In this document: positions 30,414-38,731 of the stretch, one piece after another
How positions within the stretch are numbered: position 1 is the stretch's first letter
How the letters are laid out: each line of letters opens with the position of its first letter
Assembly: GCF_000196015.1 (NCBI RefSeq)
Contig: NC_007973.1
Span: 1,612,001 to 1,676,000 of the forward strand
Direction: 5' to 3'
Source: Cupriavidus metallidurans CH34
Lineage (GTDB): Bacteria; Pseudomonadota; Gammaproteobacteria; Burkholderiales; Burkholderiaceae
DNA: 64,000 nucleotides
Program-made: the position numbers and the translations under genes
The notes under the pieces: generated by a model
The model's input: the letters and a program-made list of their open reading frames with translations, nothing else
Told to the model about the DNA's origin: nothing
Database searches by the model: none

Positions 30414-31232
30414 ATGGACCCGACCCCCCTCCCGCCGCACCCAGTTCGCGGCCAACGCCGACGACTGCTGGTGGCCGGCAACTGGAAGATGAACGGCAGT
30501 CTGGCCGGCGTACAGGCGCTGGCGGCGGCGATCGCCGACGGTGCCGTGGCACGCCTGGACCGTGTGCAACTGGTACTGTTCCCACCCTTTACCTACCTGC
30601 CCGAGGCGCAGCGCCGCCTGGGCGCCAGCGGCATGGCCTGGGGCGCACAGAACGTCTCGGGGCATGAAGACGGTGCCTTCACCGGCGAAGTATCGGCCCA
30701 GATGTTGCGGGAGTTCGGCTGCGCCTGTGTGCTGGTCGGCCACTCCGAGCGGCGCACGCTGTTCGGCGAGAACGACGCCGTCGTGGCGCGCAAGTTCCTT
30801 GCGGTCCGCCAAGCCGGAATGACGCCGGTGCTGTGCGTCGGCGAGTCGCTGCCGGAGCGCGAGCAAGGTGCGACCGAGGATGTGGTGGCGCGCCAGCTCC
30901 AGGCGGTGCTTGATCTGGCCGGGGCGAGTGCGTTTGCCGATGCGGTCGTGGCCTACGAGCCCGTGTGGGCGATCGGCACGGGCAAAACGGCCACACCCGC
31001 CCAGGCGCAGGACGTTCACGCCTTCATCCGTGGCCGACTGGCCGAGGCGGACCCGGCCATCGCAGCGTCGCTGCACGTCCTTTACGGCGGCAGCATGAAG
31101 CGAGCGAACGCACGCGAGCTGCTCGCCATGCCCGACATCGATGGCGGCCTGTTGGGCGGGGCGTCGCTGAACGTCGACGAGTTCATGGCCGTGGCCATCA
31201 CGGCCCAGCGGCTCGCGCAGGAGAACACTTAA
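30414..31232 (+). CDS. tpiA: Triose-phosphate isomerase
   Basis: 272-aa TIM from ATG 30414; an upstream GTG at 30375 would add 13 residues and overlap pyk. Motifs: [23 protein letters not shown] with the catalytic His, and [14 protein letters not shown] with the catalytic Glu; [10 protein letters not shown] and LLGGASL form the phosphate loop. The N-terminus has an unusual Pro-rich lead. It interconverts DHAP and GAP for both aldolase reactions of the cycle. The stop overlaps the rpiA start. Confidence 0.95.
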   Translation: MDPTPLPPHPVRGQRRRLLVAGNWKMNGSLAGVQALAAAIADGAVARLDRVQLVLFPPFTYLPEAQRRLGASGMAWGAQNVSGHEDGAFTGEVSAQMLREFGCACVLVGHSERRTLFGENDAVVARKFLAVRQAGMTPVLCVGESLPEREQGATEDVVARQLQAVLDLAGASAFADAVVAYEPVWAIGTGKTATPAQAQDVHAFIRGRLAEADPAIAASLHVLYGGSMKRANARELLAMPDIDGGLLGGASLNVDEFMAVAITAQRLAQENT

Positions 31233-31891
31233 TGACGCAGGACGAGATCAAGGCCATGGTCGCCCGTGCGGCGCTGCCGCACGTGCTGCCCGGCAGCATC
31301 ATCGGCGTGGGTACCGGATCGACGGTGAACCACTTCATCGACGCGCTGTCCTCGCTTCGCGAGGGCATCGCCGGCGCGGTGTCGAGCAGCAATGCGACCA
31401 CGGCCAGGCTGCGCGGGCATGGCATTCGAGTCCTCGAGGCCGGCGAAGTCGAACAACTGGCTCTGTACGTGGATGGCGCCGACGAGATCGACCCGCACGG
31501 TCACATGATCAAGGGTGGCGGTGCGGCGCTCACGCGCGAGAAGATCGTGGCCGACTTGGCGCAGCGCTTCCTGTGCATCGCCGACGCATCCAAGAAAGTC
31601 GAGGTGCTGGGACGGTTCCCGCTACCCGTCGAGGTGATCGACGTCGCCGCCACGCGCATCGCCCGCCGCTTCGCGGCGATCGGCGGCCGTGCCGTTCTGC
31701 GCAAGGGTGTCGTCACCGACAACGGCCACCCGATCCTCGACGTGCACGGCCTTGCCATCGCCGACCCGCCGGCGTTGGAGGCCGAGATCAACCAGTGGCC
31801 CGGCGTGGTGACGGTCGGACTGTTCGCGCGCCACCGCGCCCATGCGTGCCTGCTGGGCACCCCCGAGGGTGTGCTCACGCTGCAGTTCTGA
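31232..31891 (+). CDS. rpiA: Ribose-5-phosphate isomerase A
   Basis: 219-aa RpiA, converting ribose-5-P to ribulose-5-P. Motifs: [54 protein letters not shown] and the C-terminal TPEGVLTL. It is the last gene of the second cbb operon, overlapping tpiA by one base. With it, every enzyme of the cycle is encoded between here and cbbL. Confidence 0.95.
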   Translation: MTQDEIKAMVARAALPHVLPGSIIGVGTGSTVNHFIDALSSLREGIAGAVSSSNATTARLRGHGIRVLEAGEVEQLALYVDGADEIDPHGHMIKGGGAALTREKIVADLAQRFLCIADASKKVEVLGRFPLPVEVIDVAATRIARRFAAIGGRAVLRKGVVTDNGHPILDVHGLAIADPPALEAEINQWPGVVTVGLFARHRAHACLLGTPEGVLTLQF

Positions 31892-31933
31892 CTGCGTTAG
31901 AGATATGCGATCGTAATGCTCACGATTCGCTCA

Positions 31934-31963
31934 TTGCAAGATCAGCGAAAAAGGGGCGACAAT
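31934..31963 (+). promoter_or_regulatory. Possible sigma-70 promoter of the hox operon
   Basis: TTGCAA (31934-31939) and GACAAT (31958-31963) are spaced by 18 bp, each four of six from consensus, 54 bp upstream of hoxF. A near-palindrome GCGATCGT...ACGATTCGC lies just upstream (about 31908-31931). In C. necator the SH operon uses a sigma-54 promoter activated by HoxA. I find no clear GG-N10-GC element here, and HoxA is truncated in this window. A low-strength call made by eye. Confidence 0.35.
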
Positions 31964-32016
31964 GCTAGCAGCGGGCGCCAGACCCTGAATCGCTTCGACC
32001 ACCAAGGAGGAGACAC

Positions 32017-33825
32017 ATGAGCAAAGACATCCGGACAATACTTGAGCGTTACCGCTCAGACAGAGCCCGTCTGATGGACATACTTTGGGATGTTCAGCAT
32101 CTGTACGGGCACATTCCCGATGAGGTGCTGCCGCAACTAGCGGCCGAGTTGAACCTGTCCCCACTCGACATTCGGGAAACAGCGTCGTTCTACCATCTTT
32201 TCCATGACAAACCGTCGGGAAAGCATCGGATTTACCTGTGCAATTCCGTGATTGCCAAGATGAACGGCTATCAGGCGGTGCACGATGCCCTCGAGCGCGA
32301 GACTGGAGTCCGTTTCGGCGAAACCGACCCGAATGGAATGTTCGGCCTGTTCGAAACGCCCTGTATCGGACTCAGCGATCAGGAGCCGGCGATGCTGATC
32401 GACAAGGTGGTATTCACCCGCCTGAGGCCCGGAAAGATCGCAGACATCATCGCCCAGCTGAAACAGGGGCGGTCCCCGGCCGAGATCGCGAACCCGGCCG
32501 GGTTGCCCAGCGACGATATCGCCTATGTCGATGCCCTGGTGGAATCCAATGTGCGCACGAAGGGGCCGGTATTCTTCCGTGGCAGGACGGATTTCAAGGC
32601 CGTGCTCGACCACTGCCTGACGCTCAGGCCCGAACAGGTGATCGACGAGATCATCGAATCCAAGCTGCGCGGACGCGGGGGCGCCGGGTTCACGACCGGG
32701 CTGAAGTGGCAGCTTTGCCGGCGTGCTTTGAGCGACACGAAGTACGTCATCTGCAATGCCGACGAAGGCGAGCCCGGGACCTTCAAGGACAGGGCCCTGC
32801 TGACACGCTCGCCCAAGGAGGTATTCATCGGAATGGCGATCGCCGCCCATGCCATCGGCTGCCGCCATGGCATCGTTTACCTCCGCGCGGAGTACTTTTA
32901 TCTCAAGGATTATCTGGAACGACAGCTTCAGCAGCTCAGGGATGACGGGTTGCTGGGACGCGCTATTGGCGTCCGGCGGGACTTTGATTTCGATATCCGT
33001 ATTCAGATGGGGGCCGGCGCTTATATCTGCGGTGACGAGTCGGCCCTCATCGAGTCCTGCGAGGGAAAACGCGGCACGCCACGGGTGAAACCTCCCTTTC
33101 CGGTGCAGCAGGGGTATCTGGGAAAACCCACCTGCGTCAACAACGTCGAGACCTTTGCCGCCGTCTCCCGAATCATGGAGGAAGGCGCCGACTGGTTCAG
33201 TGCGATGGGAACGCCGGACTCCGCCGGCACCCGACTGCTGAGTGTTGCCGGCGATTGCAGCAAGCCGGGGATCTACGAGGTGGAATGGGGCGTGACGCTC
33301 AACGAGGTACTGGCGATGGTCGGAGCGAAGGAGGCGCGGGCCGTTCAGATCAGCGGGCCCTCGGGTGAGTGCGTGTCGGTGGAGAAGGATGGCGAACGCA
33401 GGCTCGCGTACGAGGATCTTTCCTGCAATGGTGCGTTCACGATCTTCAACCGGAACCGTGACCTGCTGGACATCGTCAAGGACTACATGCAGTTCTTCGT
33501 CGATGAGTCCTGCGGCATTTGCGTGCCGTGCCGGGCCGGCAACGTCGACCTGCACAGGAAGGTCGAATGGGTGATCGCCGGCAAGGCGTGCCAGAAGGAT
33601 CTGGACGACATGGTCAGTTGGGGAGCGCTGGTGCGCAAGACCAGTCGATGTGGTCTTGGCGCCACCTCTCCCAAACCCATCCTGACGACGCTGGAGAAGT
33701 TTCCCGAGATCTATCAGGACAAGCTGGTGAGGCACGAGGGCCCGCTGCTGCCGTCGTTCGACCTCGATACCGCCTTGGGCGGGCATGAGAAGGCGCTGAA
33801 GGAACTGGAGGAGGCAAAAAAATGA
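32017..33825 (+). CDS. hoxF: HoxF, diaphorase large subunit of NAD-reducing [NiFe] hydrogenase
   Basis: 602-aa HoxF, cytoplasmic. It takes electrons from the hydrogenase moiety through HoxU and reduces NAD. The N-terminal ~170 residues are NuoE-like but keep only single Cys at YLCNSVIAKMNG and TPCIGLSDQE, so they lack a full [2Fe-2S] ligand set. NuoF-like part: GRGGAGFTTGLKW (FMN/NADH site, ~219-231), NADEGEPGTFKDR, GAGAYICGDESALIESCEGKRG and the [4Fe-4S] motif ESCGICVPCRAGN. AAGGAGG at 32004-32010 is a strong ribosome site. It is very like C. necator HoxF as I remember it. Confidence 0.97.
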   Translation: MSKDIRTILERYRSDRARLMDILWDVQHLYGHIPDEVLPQLAAELNLSPLDIRETASFYHLFHDKPSGKHRIYLCNSVIAKMNGYQAVHDALERETGVRFGETDPNGMFGLFETPCIGLSDQEPAMLIDKVVFTRLRPGKIADIIAQLKQGRSPAEIANPAGLPSDDIAYVDALVESNVRTKGPVFFRGRTDFKAVLDHCLTLRPEQVIDEIIESKLRGRGGAGFTTGLKWQLCRRALSDTKYVICNADEGEPGTFKDRALLTRSPKEVFIGMAIAAHAIGCRHGIVYLRAEYFYLKDYLERQLQQLRDDGLLGRAIGVRRDFDFDIRIQMGAGAYICGDESALIESCEGKRGTPRVKPPFPVQQGYLGKPTCVNNVETFAAVSRIMEEGADWFSAMGTPDSAGTRLLSVAGDCSKPGIYEVEWGVTLNEVLAMVGAKEARAVQISGPSGECVSVEKDGERRLAYEDLSCNGAFTIFNRNRDLLDIVKDYMQFFVDESCGICVPCRAGNVDLHRKVEWVIAGKACQKDLDDMVSWGALVRKTSRCGLGATSPKPILTTLEKFPEIYQDKLVRHEGPLLPSFDLDTALGGHEKALKELEEAKK

Positions 33826-34532
33826 GCATTCAGATCACGATCGACGGCATCACGGTCACGACGGAGGAAGGGCGAACGCTGGTGGACGTCGCCGCAGAAA
33901 ACGGCGTGTATATCCCGACGCTGTGCTACCTCAAGGACAAGCCCTGTCTTGGCACCTGCCGGGTGTGTTCGGTAAAAGTGAATGGCAACGTGAACGCGGC
34001 GTGTACGGTGCGGGTCTCCAAGGGCTTGAATGTCGAGGTCAATAGCCCTGAAATGGTCGATATGCGCAAGGCGCTGGTCGAATTCCTGTTCGCGGAGGGA
34101 AACCACAACTGCCCGAGCTGCGAAAAGAGTGGCCGTTGCCAGCTGCAGGCGGTCGGCTACGAGGTGGACATGATGGTCTCGCGCTTCCCGTACCGTTTCC
34201 CGGTTCGCGTACAGGACCAGGCTTCGGAGAAGATCTGGCTGGAGCGGGATCGCTGCATCTTCTGCCAGCGCTGTGTCGAGTTCATCCGCGACAAGGCGAC
34301 CGGCAGGAAGATCTTCAGCATCAGCCAGCGCGGTTCCGAGTCGCGCATCGAAATCGATGTCGAACTCGCGAACGCCATGCCGCCGGAGCAAGTCAAGGAA
34401 GCGGTTGCGATCTGCCCGGTTGGCACCATTCTCGAGAAACGGGTCGGCTACGACGACCCCATCGGACAACGCAAGTACGAAATCCAGTCGGTGCGCGCAC
34501 GCGCGCTGGGCCTGGAAGGAGTGGACAAATGA
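33822..34532 (+). CDS. hoxU: HoxU, electron-transfer subunit of NAD-reducing hydrogenase
   Basis: 236-aa NuoG-like iron-sulfur subunit linking HoxY to HoxF. N-terminal [2Fe-2S] ferredoxin fold: LCYLKDKPCLGTCRVCSV with a later AACTV. Then HNCPSCEKSGRCQLQ (His/Cys cluster) and RDRCIFCQRCVEF with AICPVGTIL for further clusters. It overlaps hoxF by the ATGA arrangement and hoxY by ATGA. Full length. Confidence 0.97.
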   Translation: MSIQITIDGITVTTEEGRTLVDVAAENGVYIPTLCYLKDKPCLGTCRVCSVKVNGNVNAACTVRVSKGLNVEVNSPEMVDMRKALVEFLFAEGNHNCPSCEKSGRCQLQAVGYEVDMMVSRFPYRFPVRVQDQASEKIWLERDRCIFCQRCVEFIRDKATGRKIFSISQRGSESRIEIDVELANAMPPEQVKEAVAICPVGTILEKRVGYDDPIGQRKYEIQSVRARALGLEGVDK

Positions 34533-35158
34533 GCACCGCCGCAAAGAACGAGCTTGCGTCGCACGAGTTGCCTGCGACGCCGATGGATCCGGCGCTGGCC
34601 GCAAACCGCGAGGGCAAGATCAAGGTGTCCATGATCGGTCTGTGCGGTTGCTGGGGCTGCACCTTGTCCTTTCTCGACATGGACGAGCGGCTCCTGCCGC
34701 TGTTGGAGAAAATCACCATCCTGCGCTCGTCGCTGACCGATATCAAACGAATCCCCGAGCGCTGTGCGATCGGATTCGTCGAAGGCGGCGTTGCGAACGA
34801 GGAGAACATCGAAACGCTGGAGCACTTCCGCGAGAACTGCGACATCCTGATCTCGGTCGGGGCGTGCGCGGTGTGGGGCGGTGTGCCCGCGATGCGCAAC
34901 GTCGTCGAGCTGAAGGACTGCCTGGCGGAGGCCTACGTCAACTCGGCGACCGCCGTGGCGGGCGCCAAGGCCGTCATCCCGTTCCATCCGGATATTCCCA
35001 GGATCACCACCAAGGTTTACCCCTGTCATGAGGTGGTCAAGATGGATTATTTCATCCCGGGGTGTCCTCCGGATGGAGACGCCATCTTCAAGGTCCTGGA
35101 CGATCTGGTCAACGGGCGTCCATTCGATTTGCCGAGCTCGATCAATCGCTACGATTGA
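34529..35158 (+). CDS. hoxY: HoxY, small subunit of NAD-reducing [NiFe] hydrogenase
   Basis: 209-aa small subunit with the proximal [4Fe-4S] cluster: MIGLCGCWGCTLSFLD supplies two Cys, SVGACAVWGG the third, and IPGCPPDGDAIF the fourth. No Tat signal peptide, as expected for a cytoplasmic enzyme. Only a short N-terminal lead precedes the cluster domain. It pairs with HoxH; hoxH follows after 17 bp. Confidence 0.97.
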   Translation: MSTAAKNELASHELPATPMDPALAANREGKIKVSMIGLCGCWGCTLSFLDMDERLLPLLEKITILRSSLTDIKRIPERCAIGFVEGGVANEENIETLEHFRENCDILISVGACAVWGGVPAMRNVVELKDCLAEAYVNSATAVAGAKAVIPFHPDIPRITTKVYPCHEVVKMDYFIPGCPPDGDAIFKVLDDLVNGRPFDLPSSINRYD

Positions 35159-35175
35159 TAAACGGAGGTAATGTC

Positions 35176-36642
35176 ATGAGCAGAAAACTGGTTATCGATC
35201 CCGTGACCCGTATCGAGGGTCACGGCAAGGTCACGGTGCACCTGGATGACGACAATAACGTCATCGACGCCAAGCTGCACGTCGTGGAATTCCGGGGTTT
35301 CGAAAAGTTCATCCAGGGCCATCCCTACTGGGAGGCGCCGATGTTTCTGCAGCGTATCTGCGGCATCTGCTTTGTCAGCCACCACCTGTGCGGGGCCAAG
35401 GCGCTGGACGACATGGTCGGTGTCGGCCTGAAATCCGGCATCGATGTCACACCGGCCGCGGAGAAAATGCGCCGCCTCGGCCACTACGCGCAGATGCTCC
35501 AATCCCATACGACGGCCTATTTCTATCTGATCGTGCCGGAGATGCTGTTCGGGATGGACGCGCCGCCTGAGCAGCGCAACGTGCTCGGCCTGATTGAGGC
35601 CGATCCCGAGCTGGTGAAAAGAGTCGTGATGCTGCGCAAATGGGGCCAGGAAGTCATCAAGGTGGTGTTCGGCAAAAAAATGCACGGCATCAACTCGGTG
35701 CCCGGTGGCGTCAACAAGAATCTGAGCATTGCCGAGCGCGACCGTTTGCTGAACGGGGAAGAAGGCCTTCTGGCGATGGATCAGGTCATCGACTTCGCAC
35801 AGGATGGACTGCGCCTGTTCTACGACTTCCATGAAAAGCACCGGGCGCAGGTGGACAGTTTCGCCGACGTACCCGCACTCAACATGTCCCTGGTCGATGC
35901 CGACGGCAATGTGGACTACTACCACGGCAAGCTGCGTATCGTCGACGACGACAAGAACATCGTCCGCGAACTCGATTATCACGACTACCTGGATCACTTC
36001 AGCGAAGCGGTCGAGGAGTGGAGCTACATGAAGTTCCCTTACCTCAAAGACCTGGGAAGGGAAAAGGGTTCGGTGCGCGTCGGGCCGCTGGGCCGCATGA
36101 ACGTGACGAAGACGCTCTCGACGCCGCTCGCCCAGGAGGCGCTGGAACGCTTCCATGCCTACACGAAGGGGCGGGCGAACAACATGACCCTGCACACCAA
36201 CTGGGCACGGGCCATAGAAATCCTCCACGCCGCGGAGGTCATCAGGGAATTGCTGCACGACCCGGACCTGCAGAAGGATCAGCTGGTGTTGACGCCGCCC
36301 GCCGGCGCGTGGACCGGCGAAGGGGTCGGTGTGGTCGAAGCGCCACGTGGAACCTTGCTCCACCATTACCGTGCCGACGAGCGCGGCAATATCACCTTCG
36401 CCAACCTGGTCGTCGCCACCACTCAAAACAACCAGGTCATGAATCGCACGGTGCGCAGCGTCGCCGAGGACTACCTGGGCGGGCACGGCGAGATTACCGA
36501 GGGCATGATGAACGCCATCGAGGTGGGCATACGCGCATACGATCCTTGCCTGAGCTGCGCCACCCACGCCCTGGGGCAGATGCCGCTGGTGGTTTCGGTC
36601 TATGACGCGGCGGGGGGGCTGATCGATGAACGCACCCGCTGA
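35176..36642 (+). CDS. hoxH: HoxH, NiFe-site large subunit of NAD-reducing hydrogenase
   Basis: 488-aa catalytic subunit that splits H2. N-terminal ligand motif LQRICGICFVSHH (about residue 60) and C-terminal DPCLSCATHALG (about 458) supply the four Cys of the Ni-Fe centre. The tail after the His (ALGQMPLVVSVYDAAGGLIDERTR) is the peptide expected to be removed by HoxW after nickel insertion, so the protein is made as a precursor. Start ATG 35176 with GGAGG. The 3' end overlaps hoxW by 17 bp. Confidence 0.98.
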   Translation: MSRKLVIDPVTRIEGHGKVTVHLDDDNNVIDAKLHVVEFRGFEKFIQGHPYWEAPMFLQRICGICFVSHHLCGAKALDDMVGVGLKSGIDVTPAAEKMRRLGHYAQMLQSHTTAYFYLIVPEMLFGMDAPPEQRNVLGLIEADPELVKRVVMLRKWGQEVIKVVFGKKMHGINSVPGGVNKNLSIAERDRLLNGEEGLLAMDQVIDFAQDGLRLFYDFHEKHRAQVDSFADVPALNMSLVDADGNVDYYHGKLRIVDDDKNIVRELDYHDYLDHFSEAVEEWSYMKFPYLKDLGREKGSVRVGPLGRMNVTKTLSTPLAQEALERFHAYTKGRANNMTLHTNWARAIEILHAAEVIRELLHDPDLQKDQLVLTPPAGAWTGEGVGVVEAPRGTLLHHYRADERGNITFANLVVATTQNNQVMNRTVRSVAEDYLGGHGEITEGMMNAIEVGIRAYDPCLSCATHALGQMPLVVSVYDAAGGLIDERTR

Positions 36643-37132
36643 GTTTCCCCTCGTGACCCTTGAGGATTTCGACGATCCGTCGAGCCTGATTTATGGCATC
36701 GGCAACGTCGGTCGGCAGGACGACGGACTGGGCTGGGCCTTGATCGACTGGCTGGAAGCGGAGTCGCTGTGCCCGAAAGCGGAAATCCAGAGGCACTATC
36801 AACTGCATCTCGAGGATGCCGACCTCATCAGCCGCAAGAGGCGGGTGTTGTTTATCGATGCCACGAAGGACGCCTCGGTGGAATCATTCACGTTGGAGCG
36901 CGCAGAACCGAAAATGGACTTCAGCTTTACCTCGCACGCGATCTCGATTCCATCGATCATGGCGACCTGTCAACAGTGTTTTCAGCGCTTGCCCGAAGTG
37001 TATGTGCTCGCGATCAGGGGGTATGAATGGGAACTCAAAATGGGGTTGACCCAGAGGGCAAGGCAAAACCTGGACGATGCGACCGCTTATCTCGCGATGC
37101 GGCGGAGTGTCGAGTCTCGTGAATTTAGTTAG
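36626..37132 (+). CDS. hoxW: HoxW, maturation endopeptidase for HoxH
   Basis: 168-aa hydrogenase maturation protease (HupD/HyaD superfamily). The N-terminal GIGNVGRQDDGLGWALIDWLE contains the metal-binding acidic residues, and RVLFIDATKDASVE follows as the second conserved segment. It is dedicated to HoxH and starts within the 3' end of hoxH. It cleaves the C-terminal extension of HoxH after the NiFe site is complete. Confidence 0.93.
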   Translation: MNAPAEFPLVTLEDFDDPSSLIYGIGNVGRQDDGLGWALIDWLEAESLCPKAEIQRHYQLHLEDADLISRKRRVLFIDATKDASVESFTLERAEPKMDFSFTSHAISIPSIMATCQQCFQRLPEVYVLAIRGYEWELKMGLTQRARQNLDDATAYLAMRRSVESREFS

Positions 37133-37144
37133 ACGGAGAACGTA

Positions 37145-37648
37145 ATGAAAGAACTGGAAATCGACAGGATCGCCACGATGATCTATGAAGCCCCATTGGG
37201 CGAGTATATCGGCCGAGATGGCGCCGGCATCCTTGCAGAACATGCCGTCAGTGAGTGCCGCCTCAAGGATGGTGAGTTTCTCTACCGACAAGGAGAGAGC
37301 GCGAGCAGCTTCTATATCGTGACCGAAGGGCGTTTGGCCCTTGTCAAGGCGCGAAGCGCCGTGGGCAAGGAGCGCATCGTGCACGTGTACGAAGAGGGCG
37401 ATCTGGTCGGTGAGTTGAGCTTTGTCGACCAAACCCCGTATACGTTATCGGTTCGCGCGCTGGGCGAAGCATCTCTTCTCTGCTTCAACGCGGACGGCAT
37501 CGAGCCGCTGATCACGGAACAGCCGTTGCTCATCTACAATTTCATGCGCGCCATCATCAAGCGCGTCCACCACGTGGTTGCCACCGTCGGAGAGCACGAG
37601 ATGGAGTTGCAACAGTACATCTCGACGGGGGGCAAGGGACGGAGTTAA
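37145..37648 (+). CDS. hoxI: HoxI, cyclic-nucleotide-binding-fold accessory subunit of the soluble hydrogenase
   Basis: 167-aa protein with a single cNMP-binding beta-roll (residues ~30-130): KDGEFLYRQGESASSFYIVTEGRLALVK, and VYEEGDLVGELSFVDQTPYTLSVRAL. No DNA-binding HTH follows, so it is not a Crp-type regulator. Same position as C. necator HoxI after hoxW; there HoxI2 associates with the hydrogenase and is linked to NADPH-dependent activation. It starts 12 bp after hoxW with an upstream GGAGAA site. Confidence 0.85.
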   Translation: MKELEIDRIATMIYEAPLGEYIGRDGAGILAEHAVSECRLKDGEFLYRQGESASSFYIVTEGRLALVKARSAVGKERIVHVYEEGDLVGELSFVDQTPYTLSVRALGEASLLCFNADGIEPLITEQPLLIYNFMRAIIKRVHHVVATVGEHEMELQQYISTGGKGRS

Positions 37649-37657
37649 ACGCCAACG

Positions 37658-37789
37658 CTGGGCGCATCCGGCGCATGCCTCGTTACCACGGCGGTGAATC
37701 AACTGCACGTCGCCGGTGGCCTGGATGTGATCTGCACCATGTGCATCGGGATCGGCCAAGGCATCGCAGCCGTGTTGGAGCGTGTCTGA
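37658..37789 (+). pseudogene. 3' remnant of an acetyl-CoA acetyltransferase (thiolase) gene
   Basis: 44 in-frame codons ending in TGA read LGASGACLVTTAVNQLHVAGG...VICTMCIGIGQGIAAVLERV, which is the conserved thiolase C-terminus with the active-site Cys in TMCIGIGQG. Everything upstream is gone and the frame abuts hoxI. It is a scrap of a degradative or polyhydroxybutyrate-type thiolase and marks a deletion breakpoint between hox and pnt. Confidence 0.8.
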
Positions 37790-37984
37790 AATCGTCCTGA
37801 TTTGTATGCGTCGTCTCCTGGTGGCGTTTGCTTCCTCCCCGCCGCCGGGCTTTGGCCGGATCATTGAACGGCTCGGTGATCCGGCTGAGTCTTCCTAATG
37901 TTCGCTAGCGATATGACCCCCTTGAACTTGCTCGGTCCCGTCTGTAGCCGGGCGCGCAGCGATCAGCACAAGAGGATGAAAACC
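37790..37984. other. Intergenic stretch before pntAA with one dyad
   Basis: No gene is visible. CCGGATCA (37856-37863) and TGATCCGG (37877-37884) form a perfect 8-bp dyad with a 13-base loop but no T tract, so it is more likely an operator or a transcript structure than a terminator. The pntAA ribosome site AGAGG is at 37971-37975. Confidence 0.4.
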
Positions 37985-38731
37985 ATGCCTTTGACAATTG
38001 GAGTGCCGACTGAAACTGTGCATGGCGAGCGTCGCCTGTGTGTCGTGCCGGACGTGGTCAAAAGATATCTCGGGCTCGGCGCGCAACTGCTGATACAGTC
38101 CGGTGCCGGCCAGCCCGCGCATCTGCGCGACGAGATGTTCGGGGACGTTCGCTTTGCCGCAAAGTCGGAAGAAGTGTATTCAACCGCAGATGTCGTACTG
38201 TGCGTGCAACCGCCGTCGGTAGAACTGATCGCAACGATGAAGCCGGGCAGCGTGCTGCTCGGCATGCTGCAGCCGTGGTCGGATGCGACACGCGCGCAGC
38301 AGCTGATGGACAAGCAGATCACTTCGTTTGCGCTGGAGCTGCTGCCGCGGATCACCCGCTCGCAGAGCATGGACGCGCTGTCGAGCCAGGCCGCGGTTGC
38401 GGGCTACGAGTGCGCGCTGATCGCGGCCGATCACTGCCCAAAGTTTTTCCCTATGCTGACCTACGCCGCGGGCACGATCCGTCCGGCGAAGGTGCTCGTG
38501 ATCGGGGCGGGCGTCGCGGGGCTGCAGGCGATCGCCACGGCGCGGCGGATCGGCGCGATGGTGGAAGCCTATGACGTGCGTGCCGAGACGCGCGAGCAGA
38601 TCGAGTCGCTCGGCGCGAAATTCGTCGACACCGGCGTGTCGGCAGAGGGCACGGGCGGCTACGCGCGCGAGCTCACGGACGAGGAAAAGGCGAAGCAGGC
38701 GGAGCGCCTCGCGAAGGGCGGTTTCAAGTCC
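37985..38731 (+). pseudogene. pntAA: pntAA 5' part, NAD(P) transhydrogenase alpha subunit domain I, interrupted by IS30
   Basis: The first 249 codons of the NAD(H)-binding alpha subunit. Visible: IGVPTETVHGERRLCVVPD, ALELLPRITRSQSMDALSSQAAVAGY, and the dinucleotide fold VLVIGAGVAGLQAIATARRIGAMVEAYDVR. After KGGFKS the frame runs into the IS and stops a few codons later. Start ATG 37985 (MPLTIGVPTE) is chosen with AGAGG 9 bp upstream; ATG 37976 is also possible. The rest is at 39805-40236. Together they make 392 aa, normal for the family. Confidence 0.92.

Noticed and set aside
37145..37648. Crp/Fnr-type transcription regulator
   Set aside because: Has the cyclic-nucleotide-binding roll but no helix-turn-helix; position and length fit HoxI.
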